Assembly (NCBI RefSeq): GCF_001638985.1
Contig: NW_017265136.1
Coordinates: 554,461 to 618,460 of the forward strand
Direction: 5' to 3'
DNA length: 64,000 nt
Source: Phycomyces blakesleeanus NRRL 1555(-)
Taxonomy: Eukaryota > Mucoromycota > Mucoromycetes > Mucorales > Phycomycetaceae
In this document: in pieces, positions 35,830 to 46,856 of the stretch
Layout: every line of letters begins with the position of its first letter
Numbering within the stretch: position 1 is the stretch's first letter
Position numbers and translations under genes: made by a program
Notes under the pieces: generated by a model
The model's database searches: none
Seen by the model: the letters and a program-made list of their open reading frames with translations, nothing else
Told to the model about the DNA's origin: nothing

Positions 35830-38417
35830 ATGAGTGGATCAGACATTCGTGACATTCTACAGCTTGGAAAAACCAATGAGACTACAGTACGAAGATTCAA
35901 ACAATCAACAGAAAAGAGACCAGGTAAATGAATCCGTTTCTTTTGTTTTTCCTTTTCATGTTCCTCTTTTGATGGAGTAATTTTTTCTTTTGTTTTATTT
36001 TATATTTTATATTATATTATATTTTATTTTTTGATATTAACAATTCTATATATATATAAATAAACTAGAGGGATTTAGTCGTGAGCTTTATTCTCTTATT
36101 GGAGGAGCACCGCCAGTTGCATTTGTTCAACCGACTTACAAGGCCAAATATAATGTCAAGAAAAAGGCAGTTCCATGGTACGTACAATTTTTTTTTTAAA
36201 AAAAAAAATGAATATACTATAAATTAAATATATTTGTGTCTAAATATTTCTATTTATTTTATGGTTGTGGTTGTGGTTGTGGTTGTGGTTATTTCTTTAT
36301 TTCTTAAAAAAAAAACAGGGTATTACAGCCATTTGCCAATCCTGCAAGGGCAGGAGATCTGATATTGCAACACTGGGTCAAAGCGAGCGATGCGACCAAT
36401 GAAGGCAATTTAAAAATGATAAAAATGTATTGTGTTTCTGCAAGCTAATTCGTTTTAATGAAAAAAACACACACACATATATATATATATATGTATATAT
36501 ATTCTGTGTCTCTTTTGTGTTTCTGTGTGCAGATTATGGATTTGCCAAGTTTAATAAAGTGATTGACGTAGTGGAATTTACGGATGAGGAATACGATCGG
36601 TATCTTACAGGTAAGAAACGGATAAAATAGAGTAAATAGAATAGAATAGAATATACGGATGATGTGGTGGTGCGGTGGAGTGGGGTGGTTTGGTAGTGTA
36701 AGTGGCGTGGTTTATGGTAAAGGAAAAAAAAATAAAACAGATTTGGCTTTCTCTTTCTGTGTATGTATGTGGATTGATGAACATGCCACAATTAGATCCC
36801 GAGTGGACCAAGGAGGAAACAGAATACCTATTTAGTCTATGCCGGCAATATGATCTACGGTTTCCAATTATTGAAGATCGATATGATTTGCCTAAACCAA
36901 GGACAATGGAGGTAATATAAGAACTAAATAGATAAAATAGCTAGACAATTAATACAAAAACAGTACAAATACAGTACGAATACAGTACAATAAACCCTCC
37001 CTTTAAATAAAAATAATAAATAGTAATATTTACATATATATATGTGTGTGCGCGTGCGTGTATCTCTGTGTGTATATCTTTGTACGTGTTTGTGTTTGCG
37101 TATAAAACATTACACAAAATGTATTATGATTGTTGCTGTATTTCTTGGATTGATAAACATGTGCTTATATTATATTATATTATATTGTTATATTATATTT
37201 AATTACCCAAAACCACAAAAACCAAACCAAACCAAACCAAAAATCTATCAGGATCTCAAGGATAGATATTACAGTGTATCCCGCAAACTGTTCAAGGAAC
37301 GGCCTGCCCTGGATAATAATACCGACCGGCAGACTCTGATTCAACAATATTCGTTCGACAAGTCTAAAGAAGTAGAGCGTAAACAGGCATTAATTATTCT
37401 TTCCAATCGAACCAAGGAACAGATGGATGAAGAAGAGGCATTGTTGGTGGAGGCACGCCGTATTGAGCTGAATGAGGCGCGCCTCGGGAAGGAGCGCGAG
37501 GGATTGTTGAACATGCTTCAATTGGAGCAGTTACAACAGGTACCATCTACACCAGGAACACCTACAACCCACAGCGCTTTGAATGGAGGTAGCTTAGGAT
37601 CCACACCAGGGGGTATTGGTATTACGGGTGGGACAGCTAGTGCGGCGAGTGGGTCGGATGTAAAGGTTGGTGATACGAATGATGTCAAGCAAAATATAAA
37701 AAAAGGCCTAAATGATGTCCAGAAGAAGAAGAAGAGTGTACCCGAAGAAGCTCATTCGCACAAGAAGGGACGCAGAGCCTCAAATGCATCAATAGTTGAA
37801 GGTAAATTTATTTTATTTATTTATTTCGGATTTCATTTGTAAACGTGCTTTTTTCTTTAAAATAAATTTTGTATATGTGTGCTAATCTTGTACGACAGAA
37901 ATCGTTCCGGAAAAGAAGGAGAAGCTCACCCCTGGAGTGTACGTGCGTAGCCAGAAGCTACCAACCGTTAAGCCTACAATGCAACAAAAGGTTCTCAAGG
38001 TGATGGAAGAACTGGCGATTGGTAAGTCGGAGGAGGGAGCGGAGCCTATACAAAGCTTTGATACTCGCATGATTGATTGATTGACTCAAAATGTCCTTTT
38101 CACTTTCAAAGGTGCGCGACCCGTGATGCCAACTGCCCAGGTGTGCCACAAGTTCGAGCAGCTGCAGAATTCCATTCTGAATATGTTTGAGCTCAAAAAG
38201 GTGGTTGACAAAATGGAAATGGAGCACAAGATGAAGACGCAGCGGAGCCGTGACGGAACGCCAGCCGTGGTCAACCGCGATGGAGCCAACAGAGTAAGTC
38301 TTGCTTTAATCACAATTCACAATTCGCAAAAAACTAACCATCTGTACGTCAACAAAGAAACGGTCTTCCAGTACTGCCGGCCAATCGTCTGCCCCTCGTG
38401 AAAAGCGTCGTAAATGA
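35830..38417 (+). CDS. swc4: SWC4/DMAP1 chromatin subunit, 9 exons
   Basis: Shared subunit of the SWR1 remodeller and NuA4 acetyltransferase (Swc4/Eaf2, human DMAP1). Exons: 35830-35923, 36069-36177, 36319-36404, 36533-36610, 36796-36911, 37252-37801, 37899-38021, 38112-38293, 38358-38417. All phases agree and give 465 residues. Signature segments are RPEGFSRELYSLIGG, PWVLQPFANPAR, HWVKASDATNEDYGFAKFNK, the SANT/DMAP-type Myb-like domain DPEWTKEETEYLFSLCRQYD with RFPIIEDRYD, then DLKDRYYSVSRKL. A Gly/Ser/Thr-rich linker and basic patches follow. The C-terminal region keeps the DMAP1 pattern (PTAQVCHKFEQL) and ends in a basic tail, a likely nuclear localisation signal. Intron 3 has a GC donor (36405, GCAATT), chosen because it alone keeps the EDYGFAKFNK junction without extra residues. 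Confidence 0.92.
36405..36532 (+). other. Probable GC-AG intron in swc4
   Basis: Joining G at 36404 to AT at 36533 gives the conserved Asp-Tyr before FAKFNK. A later GT donor (GTGTTT) would add about a dozen non-conserved residues. The donor is AAG|GCAATT. Confidence 0.65.
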
Positions 38418-38674
38418 GACCAAAAAATAAATAAATAAATAAATAAATATGAAAATTAAAAAGAGCCAGTGAACGTGTGAGTGACACGGCGGAAGTGAAT
38501 CCAAGCAAGGGAAAGAAGGAATGTAGAGGAGTGTAAAAAAAAAATGGTTGAAATAATAAAAAAAAACATGACAAAAAAAAACCTTGTTTTAAGCTCTTTC
38601 TTCCACCCCTCTCTTCACGAACTCCAAGGCAGGTTTTCCCTTGGTAATTCGTCCGTATAAATAGATAAGCCACT

Positions 38675-40559
38675 ATGCTCGCCAGAGAACAAACGCCCCC
38701 AAAGGCAGTCAATATCATTCGCCCGTCGATGTTCGCCAGACGGTCTACATCTCAATGCAATGGCGACCAATCCCAATCTTATTCAAACGCATCCGTATTA
38801 TCCACAGCCCACTCGACCATCTCATCAGCTAATCGTATTCCACCCACTATATTCAACCCCGCAAGTTTTGCGTCTGGATTCTCTATGCTTGGGCAACACA
38901 GCCAACCAAGCTGGCAATCCGCTCGCCCACCTTCGCCCACACCCAGCTTTATGAGCTCGATATTTCCTCAGCGTCTAGTACAGAGAGCAAGAAGTAACTC
39001 TACTCTCTCAAAGTCAACGTTCGTAACTGCCGACGATACTTCCGACCTCGACCTCGACAGTATTGACGGCATAACTGACGATGAGACCGAGTCCGAGACT
39101 GAAAGTGATGAAGATGATATTAGTGAGGACGAGAGTCAGAGTGATTATGAGAGTCAAAGCGACAACGAACTCCCCACACAAGTCGTCGCAAAGATTAAAC
39201 ATGGCACGATTATGAACGGCAGAGGTGAATTTGTTTCCAAGGGGTCAACAGAAACCTTTTTCAAGGATGACGATGCCAGGGTCAACCGAAAGGTAATGAT
39301 AATACTAGTAATGCTAGTACAAAGTAGTAGTATTATTATTACTTTGGAGAATGGAGTATTTAATAAAGGGGAATACGCGGTACTAAATGAAAAAGGGGGT
39401 GTTGGTCGATAGATTGGAGACCTTGAGATTGAAAAGAACTCCCTCTTGACGTTAAACCAAACATTGGCGGCGACAGTAAAACGTCAGGAAGCTCATATTG
39501 CTGAGCTCCAGAAGCGTCTGGATAGGTAAGCTATTATAATATACTTTATATATATATGTATATATGTATATATGTATATATATGTATAAATATATGTGCA
39601 CAAAAAAAAAGACCGCCAAGCACGATATTATTTGCCCAAAGTTCTGCAAATCTTATAAATGGCGTTCACAGCAGGATTGAGTGGCCACTGTCACCTGTCT
39701 CAGAAACGGAGACAGACAAACAGGTAAAATTCAATTTAAAGAAAGAGAGAAAGAGGGGGGATGTGCGTCTTGTTAGTTAATATGCGTGGCTGACGTCTGT
39801 GCTTTATTTGTGCATGAAACAAGATACTCGCAGGGTCATCTGAGGCTTCGATCATCACACCAGAAGGGTCGGTTGCTCCTGCAGAAGGTTTAACCGAGGA
39901 AGAGGTTATCAATGACCTATCATTCCAGCGCGTATGTTCCATTCTTCAGAACCTTATCGAGGGAGCCCAGGCAGCAGTTCTTCAAGAATACACTCCCGGA
40001 CGCGTTTTGACCGATTATAATGACAGCAGCGACGAAGAAGAAGCTGACGAAATTGACGAAATTGATGATATTGATTACTCTGATGATTCAGAGGATGAAA
40101 AAGAAATAAGTGGCAAGTACAAAATAGTGAAGTGAAATAGAAGGAATGAGTTTTTGGCTAACACACTCTATAGTGCAAAAATTACCTGCACAAAACTATA
40201 GACCCTGGTCTCCTCCAGGGGGAATAAAGAACACGCCAATGACGAACATGATGAGTGGTCGGCCTTTAAGACGCGTGGATGAGCCTCTAGTGACACCTAA
40301 GCACCAACTCATAAAGAACAAACACCAATCTTCACCCGCCCTACGACCTGCCTTTTTCCTTTCTCAATCCGAGGCAACGAAAAGAACGCCTATGGAAAAA
40401 TCTCTGTCGCGAAACTCTTCTCCACCCGTGATGACTCCATCTCATCAAACAAAGCCACCTGGCTTTACTTTTCCATTGCAAAGAAATCCTATCCGTTCGT
40501 CTTCCAGACAGTCTAGTTTAAGAATGAGCCAAGAGCCAGAACAGCCAAAATGGTATTAA
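38675..40559 (+). CDS. Acidic, Ser-rich protein with short coiled coil, function unknown
   Basis: Exons: 38675-39292, 39413-39525, 39612-39723, 39824-40112, 40174-40559. Phases agree and give about 505 residues. The N-terminal third is Ser/Pro/Thr-rich and disordered. An acidic patch (about 130-175, DETESETESDEDDISEDESQ) follows. Exon 2 encodes a leucine-zipper-like helix (GDLEIEKNSLLTLNQTL, AHIAELQKRLD). Exon 4 has a helix (QRVCSILQNLIEGAQAAVLQ) and a second acidic run. The C-terminus is basic and Ser/Pro-rich and ends in PKWY. The mix of zipper and acidic/basic tails suggests a scaffold or nuclear protein, but I do not recognise the family with certainty. Intron 4 is either a GC-AG intron (GCAAGT at 40113) or starts four bases earlier with GTGGCA. 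Both keep the frame. Confidence 0.75.
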
Positions 40560-42397
40560 CAAAACAGTAAAAAAAATGAATAAGCAAGCAAGCAAATCTC
40601 ACCAGAATTACACACCACTCCAACCACGAATACAACTATAAATACAACTACAGCGCAATTTCGCCCAACCAACCACGCTTTATGACTGAACATACTCAAC
40701 ACAACCTCACTCTATGATACCCTTCATTGCTTATTATAATTATATCCATATATACATATGCCAGGCCCCCCACTCTCTCTCTTTATTTACAAACGGCTCA
40801 TTCTCACCACCAAGCAAGAGGTCATTTATTTACTACCTCTCTTATCTTGTTTATTTCTCAACTTTTTTTTTATTTACGCTCTTTACATTTCCAAAAATCA
40901 CACAATCACACACACATCACACACATCACACAAATCACACAAATCACACACACAAATCACACACAATTTATTATTATTATACCAAAATCACTTGCACTTA
41001 TTTTTCTTTCCTCTTTCTTTCAATGTCTTTTATCTTTTCCCTTCTTTACCCCCCCCCCCCCCCCCTGTCTCATTCATTTCTGTGTATTTTTTTAGTCTGT
41101 TTTTCTTTATTTTTATTTTTATTTTTTATTTATACTATAAACTTTCTTCTTTGTAGAAACATTGACAGATGCTGTTCTTAAAGTATTTGTTTTGAGTAAT
41201 TCCAGATAAGGTGGAAACCCCAATGCAACAAATGGAGCATCTGATTGGTGGTTGTTATACTTTTTATATTGTGCGACTCTAACCTACAAATACTCTTAAT
41301 TTTCCACAAGAAAAAAAAAAGAGAAAGAGAACGATTGACTGACCGATGAAACCAAATGCTTATCATCGTGATATTCATGTTTTGCTCCGGATATCTGGTA
41401 TTCAAACAAGTAATTTTACAGAAATGAGAATGAGAATGAGAAGATTTAATATTAATATTCATAATATTTGAGAAGAAGAAGAACAAAAAAAAATCAAATT
41501 TAATGTATTATAGTTTTAGTGATTAGCCAATAGTATTTTCATGTATGGTTTGGAAATCTGTCAGCCAAGATAAATACTTAAACAAGTGATAAAGGGTACA
41601 AATATGTAAATGTACAAATATGTACAATATTCGGCCCTTTCAAGTGTTGTGAATTCCATTTGGAAAGTCTTATTAAAAAAAAACAAATAACTAGATACTT
41701 TTTCTACAATACCCCACATTATTCTGAGTTTGAACGACATCTTTTACAGGCACTAGAGATAATAAATAAGCAAGGGAATATTGAACAACCTTGTAAGGAT
41801 TATTGTTTTCTTAGTAGAGATAGTAGTAACAACAACAACAGCAGCAACAGCAGCAACAACAGCAACAGCAGTATCCAAAAGAATGTAAGAGGAGATTTGA
41901 AGAATCATATCACCTGAGAAACACAAACCCAACCATAAATAATATTTGTATAGCCACACATTTATTCTTGTTGAAAATTTAATACATCTTTGAGTACAAA
42001 ACAACCTCATGTATCACACTACTTTAATTCCCTATCAAAAATAAATAAATAAAAAGTCTTATCTTTCGCCACCATATATATATATATATATATATCCAGC
42101 TCACAAAGGGTATAGGCTGAATATGGTGGGAATATCAAAGAAAGTAAATAAAGAAACGTAGAGAATAGTACACAATTAATGAATTATTTACTTTTTTAGA
42201 AATCTTACAATATTCACACACATTCATACAAACAAATTATACTTTGCAATCGTAACACTTATTAATTTTTCTTATTAGCATCTTTGCACAACAAGAAATA
42301 TATGCTTTGTTAGTTAGAGAAATCATTTTCTTGGAGAGAATGCTACGATGTCAAGACTTCTTTATTTGCGTCAATGTTTAGAATATAAATGAAATTT
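40560..42397. other. Intergenic spacer with simple repeats
   Basis: It holds ACACATCAC/AAATCACAC repeats (about 40903-40965), a run of 17 C (41049-41065), an AAC/AGC repeat (about 41828-41870) and a TATA tract (about 42075-42096). A frame at 41660-41917 is partly the AAC/AGC repeat (poly-Asn/Ser) and lacks other support, so I do not call it. Confidence 0.55.
41049..41065. repeat. Poly-C tract
   Basis: Seventeen consecutive C on the plus strand in otherwise very AT-rich DNA. It may be a sequencing-sensitive homopolymer. Confidence 0.9.
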
Positions 42398-44135
42398 TTA
42401 TCCAGGGGAAAACATAGTATAAAATGTATCAATAATCATACCAAGGTCACCAAGATCGCCAAGATCATCTTGATAATTTATCAATGGTTTCATTTCAGGC
42501 ACAAATTTAGGTTGCCGGTCAACAAGTTTGCCAATTTTCTTGGACAGGACAAGGAGTTGACTTGAAAGGATCCCATTTATGGATTCGTTTATCTATTTTA
42601 AAAAAATGATACCAAGTCTCTGGTTAATAAACTATTCTTTTTTGTACTATGAATACTAGTAAAGAAGACGTTTTTGCTTTTATTCTTGCATCTATGCTGA
42701 CGACTTGCAGTGGCGTTGCTGTCCGCATTACTATCTGATTTGCTCGTATCCACCAAAGATAAGGACCCTGGATCTTTCTCGCTTTCTTGATTGAATACAA
42801 TACCGGATTCTGAACTACACCTCGTAATATTGCCAGGCTGATTTTGAAAGGTTTTAAACCGGATGTGGTTATTTAGTTGTCGCTTGGAATCGTTAAGCTC
42901 ACACCTGAGTTTTTCGTTTTGAGATTTCAGGGAATTCAAACGATCTTTAAGGACATTCATTCTGTGTATATACTCTTCAGCAAGATTCATAGATGCGTCC
43001 TCTATCCCATGAACTAAGAGTAATTCAGCTTCCAGTGATCGTATATTATTCAGTCTATCCAGTTTATCTTTTTCAGTAAAATTATCCACAAGATTCTAAT
43101 CAAAGGAACAATAATTATTTAAATTACTACTCATTGTTTCTTTCTTTCTTTCTTTCAGAGCAAGGCAAAATTATAACCTTTAGTTGCGAAAGAGAAAAAA
43201 CAACTATCAAACCTTACCTGACTCTCCAGTCCTTTATAAAGCTTAAACCTGTCCAAAATACGCAAATATTTTGATTTTTCCTCATCAAGTCGTTCTTTAA
43301 CAATTTTGCTTTCTCTTTCGTTCTGCACTGCCTTTTCTTTTTCCAGATCAAGCTTTGTATTCAAATGGCTTATGTAAACCTAAGATAGTTTTTTTTACCA
43401 GAATAAAACATAAATTGAATTTATCTACCACTTTATATGATCATTATTACTATTAATATAATGTATATAAAAGTGAGAAAAAAAAGATAATCGACTGACC
43501 AATAACAATATATTCTCGTTTGATATTTTTTTATTGGTTAAGCCAGGAGTTGAATGTATACTGAGCAATAACTGCTTGATAAATTTCTCTAGCTTATCAC
43601 AAGTATCTACACAAAATCAGCATTTTCATTCAGAGTGTGTAAAACAATGGTTGTAAAAAAAAGTCGACTTGAAATACAGTAATAAGTTCAAGCGCTTTAT
43701 ATATATATATAGCTCTTACTTTGAAGGCTATTACACAGCGTATTAAATCTTGAGGAATTATCCAAAGTATTGTATACTTTTAAGCTATTTATTTCGTTGG
43801 ATTTAGTTTCCTCTCAAAAGTTACAAGCGTCCAAAGAAGTATATTCTATTCGTATATATACATTTGTTATTCTCAAATTATCAAATATTAATCGTAGTAT
43901 AGCCTGAGTACATACCATCGATTAAACCTTTTAGGTTTTTATTTGCTTGTAAAGTATCTTGCAAGATCTGAAATTGACCTCGTCCTTTTTGATTGTCAGA
44001 ATAATGTTTAGGATCATTTACACTCCCTATCACAACAGCACCAAGAATAATTAAGTAGAACAAGAGTGAACAGTCATAAATATATATTTGTTTTTCTTTA
44101 AGAAAAATACACATGGATCTTGAACAGGTGATCAT
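42398..44135 (-). CDS. Coiled-coil protein of unknown function, about 6 exons
   Basis: Exons on the minus strand: 44135-43916, 43812-43720, 43606-43500, 43379-43218, 43095-about 42670, 42592-42398. The first five junctions keep phase. The fifth intron is uncertain: phase 0 fits a weak GTCTTC donor, and without splicing the frame stops at 42598. The predicted protein of about 400 residues is mostly heptad-like helix (LNTKLDLEKEKAVQNERESK, EKSKYLRILDRFKLYKG, KDRLNSLKSQNEKLRCELND), then a Ser/Asn-rich linker and a C-terminal helix (ILSSQLLVLSKKIGKLVD). The first exon has a hydrophobic stretch (LLFYLIILGAVVIG) that could be a membrane segment or mis-included non-coding DNA, so the start is unsure. 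It begins 87 bases downstream of the MDP-1 stop in the same direction. Confidence 0.65.
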
Positions 44136-44221
44136 CGAATTTTCTATCGATATATTAGAAAACTGTATATCTATAGAAAGATATATACTCTCATATATAC
44201 ATATACATGTATATAATCTAT

Positions 44222-45047
44222 CTATGATTTTTTGGCAAATTCTTTCAAGCCTTTTTTAAAGGTAGGCCAAGTTATGCCATCGCGCTGACTTAATAGTACA
44301 AAATGCACACCAAGACGAGTTACTTCTCTGTTACGCGACTCGTCATCAAAGAATAACATGTCTTTACAGTCAATCCCAGAAGCTTCACTTATTGCAGCAA
44401 AATGCTCGAGTTTTCTGGCTGGAAAAATCTCGAGATAAGAAAATGCATCGTATAATGGCATATTATCCATTTCAGGGATAACAAATGTCTCAAGTGCTAG
44501 CTTTGCCCTAAAAAATAAAAATAAAGATATCACCAGCATAAGAAAAAACAACCAGTATTTCTCTTTATCTCCCTATCTATTATGTACCAGTCTGGTGTAG
44601 ATGTACGGGAGGCAACCGCCATTTTAGTATCAGGAAAAGAGTGAATAAGAGCAACAATGGCGGTGAAATCCGGGTATAGCTCAAGTCGCTCCTTATAACT
44701 AATGATATTTAGTGTTAGATTATTATATATATATATATGTGTGTGTGTGTGATTTACCTGTTTATAAGAGCGTTCTTTGATTCAATATAGGTATACGGAG
44801 GACCTAAATATATTTATATATATTGTGTTGGCATGGTAATTATTGTTTTTATAAATCCAATATTGCTCCTACCATAAGTATAGTCAATCCTATGTGTTCA
44901 AGTAAAGAGGGAGAGAAAATCAGATCAAGTTTAAGATTGCTAACTCTGATCAACATACCATTGAGGCCAGATTGTATAATCAAGATCGAAAACGATTAGC
45001 TTAGGTAATCTTGGCAATGATCCAATGAATTCTTGATCTATTGTCAT
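44222..45047 (-). CDS. Magnesium-dependent phosphatase 1 (MDP-1), HAD family, 5 exons
   Basis: HAD-superfamily phosphatase. Characterised MDP-1 enzymes act on protein phosphotyrosine or fructosamine-6-phosphate. Exons on the minus strand: 45047-44959, 44889-44873, 44803-44758, 44698-44588, 44507-44222. Phases agree and give 182 residues, close to family length. Motif I is VFDLDYTIWP, with the Asp nucleophile at 21 and Asp23. Motif II is the Ser/Thr in ASRTSTPDWA. The acidic motif is FFDDESRN, followed by the MDP-1-typical GVHFVLL and a WPTFKKGLKEF tail. The second exon is only 17 bases but is needed to keep WIDYTYGPPY intact. No targeting signal, so probably cytosolic. The coiled-coil gene follows closely on the same strand. 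Confidence 0.92.
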
Positions 45048-45908
45048 GGCTTGTAATATATAAAGTTCCTGGGTGTCTTTAAAAAGTATAAATGTATCCT
45101 CAGTGGTTACATTATCTGAAGCTGAGCTTTCTCTCTTTCTCCCTCTCCCTCTCTCCCTCCCTTATATATAATAATAATTGAATTGTATTGTATTATTGCA
45201 TACGCGTACAGCTGAGGTACTCCCCGAGTGGATAATTGATTACAGGTGCTCACGGAATTGGACTATCGAGACAGTGGGCATAGTGGTTGGCGACTGTCTC
45301 TCCTCGGAGTGGTAAATTTAAGAAAGAGGGAGAACGAAGTGTAAACGTGAGTAGTTGTTTTTAACAACACCCAAGTTAAACTCCTTGTGGGGTTCTTAAA
45401 TGATGATGTTCTTATCACTTCCCACAGACTTGTAGTTTATGGTGCCTATTGCCTAGAACCTTTTGATGATCCCATTGGCAGTTAATCAAAGTCAGCTGAG
45501 ATCTTTGGCAGCTTCAGTTGATAATTTCAGTTGGGTTTTTCTCTTTTCAATAAAAAACAAGCTTTCAAATGTGCCTCGACAAAGAAGCTTGACTGAGATT
45601 GTATCTTGATAGTCTTTATTTGTGCTTTATTTGTTGACAGGTGTTGAGTTGGTTTGTGAGTGTAAAAAGAGTAAATCAAGATCAAGATTGAAGTAGATTT
45701 TTATTATTGTTTCTTGCCTGTATTTTATATATTATTTACTATAAGCTAAATAAGATATGTAGATGCTTCTAAATGCTTCTTCTTCTTTTTTTAGAGCCAA
45801 TGGTCAATACACCGTAAATTTAAGGTTCTAATAAAGGACGTTTTAACGTACTTCTAGTTTATCCTTTTACCTCAGACTACAGTATAAAAAAGCTATTTAC
45901 ATTTAATA
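45048..45908. other. Intergenic spacer with a small hairpin-prone segment
   Basis: Upstream of MDP-1. Between 45210 and 45310 the DNA is more GC-rich and self-complementary: GAGACAGT near 45269 pairs with ACTGTCTC near 45294, flanked by CCCCGAGTGG and CCTCGGAGTGG. No tRNA fold could be completed. The rest is featureless. Confidence 0.45.
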
Positions 45909-46815
45909 AAGGGGAAACCTTACGGACAGCCTGGCAGGTCAGGCTGAAAGTATGTAACGTCACTCGTAATTAGTATTTCTTGGCTGCACACATTTTTTGG
46001 GTTGGGGGTCAGACTTTGCAGCAATCTTACGGGAACGACGTTTCTTGGCGGGGTGCGACATTTCTATCTAACCGGGCTAGTCAATCCTGACTACATGTCC
46101 GTGGCCCGGTGTCTTTCTCTAATCCTTCAGGGAAAAATAGTGTGTCCTAAAAAAAACACAATATATTCATTGTATGCATTAGCTTTACTATTTTGTCACC
46201 ACACTTTATGTTTATCTATCTCTCCCCAGGTATCTAACTCTCATTATTTTAAGAGACTCGGTCCGTATCTAGACAACTTAATAATAAAATACTGTCTCAT
46301 ACGAAAAAGAAATCTTGTATATTCAATTAATAGCTGTTTGCATCCTACATTTAGACTTGACAATAAAGAAATAGTAATTGGTCCCAAATACACTATATCA
46401 GCAGCCACTTATGCAACGAATCATAAAAAGTTGTTGTCATTAGAACGTGATGCAATCTTGTTGGATATTTTACTATTTATTGGGCTTATTACGCGTATCG
46501 TATATTTCTCTTTCTTTCACCTACATATTCCCAGAGTTCAACAGCACCAGCTGGTAAATAATCCCCGCAAGCTTTTTTTTTGAAAAGCACAAAAGAAAGT
46601 CTTTATGAATATTCTGTATCCTAGATGGTATTCATTATTATTTTAAGAATGGATTATTAGGGACCAGATAGAGTTATTCCATGTCGATAAAAAGATCATG
46701 ATTTGTAGTCTGGTAGAATCAAAATGTCGCCTCCTCACCAGGAAATGTTGTCTTCCTAAAATTAGCGTCTAGGCTGTCCAGGATGTCCCGTCAGGTTGTA
46801 CCTAAGGTTCCCCTT
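45909..46815 (+). mobile_element. Terminal-inverted-repeat element X, copy 1
   Basis: The left end reads AAGGGGAAACCTTACGGACA and the reverse complement of the right end reads AAGGGGAACCTTAGGTACAA. An inner pair also matches: GCAGCAATCTTACGGGAACG near 46015 against the reverse complement of about 46726-46772. The interior (46014-46683) aligns with the copy that splits the left F-box gene. Length is about 0.9 kb, with no recognisable transposase. No clear target duplication is seen. The outer arms are absent from copy 2, so this may be the core inserted into another inverted-repeat element, or a longer family member. Confidence 0.7.
46002..46583 (+). CDS. Unidentified protein frame of element X
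   Basis: A 193-codon open frame inside the inverted repeats. Its second half (NSCLHPTFRLDNKEIVIG, KYTISAATYATNHKKLLSL, LLFIGLITRIVYFSFFHL) is matched in frame by the diverged copy at 19384-19605, which argues for past protein coding. The first half lies over the inner terminal repeat and is less credible, so the true start is probably further in or follows an intron (an AG near 46229 is possible). No family is recognised. Confidence 0.45.
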   Translation: MGVRLCSNLTGTTFLGGVRHFYLTGLVNPDYMSVARCLSLILQGKIVCPKKNTIYSLYALALLFCHHTLCLSISPQVSNSHYFKRLGPYLDNLIIKYCLIRKRNLVYSINSCLHPTFRLDNKEIVIGPKYTISAATYATNHKKLLSLERDAILLDILLFIGLITRIVYFSFFHLHIPRVQQHQLVNNPRKLFF

Positions 46816-46856
46816 TTTCTCATAGACCAACCTTTTTTCTCGTAGACCAACCTTCA

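Noticed and set aside
41660..41917. 85-codon frame with poly-Asn/Ser
   Set aside because: Its distinctive part is an AAC/AGC microsatellite, and the remainder has no recognisable feature.
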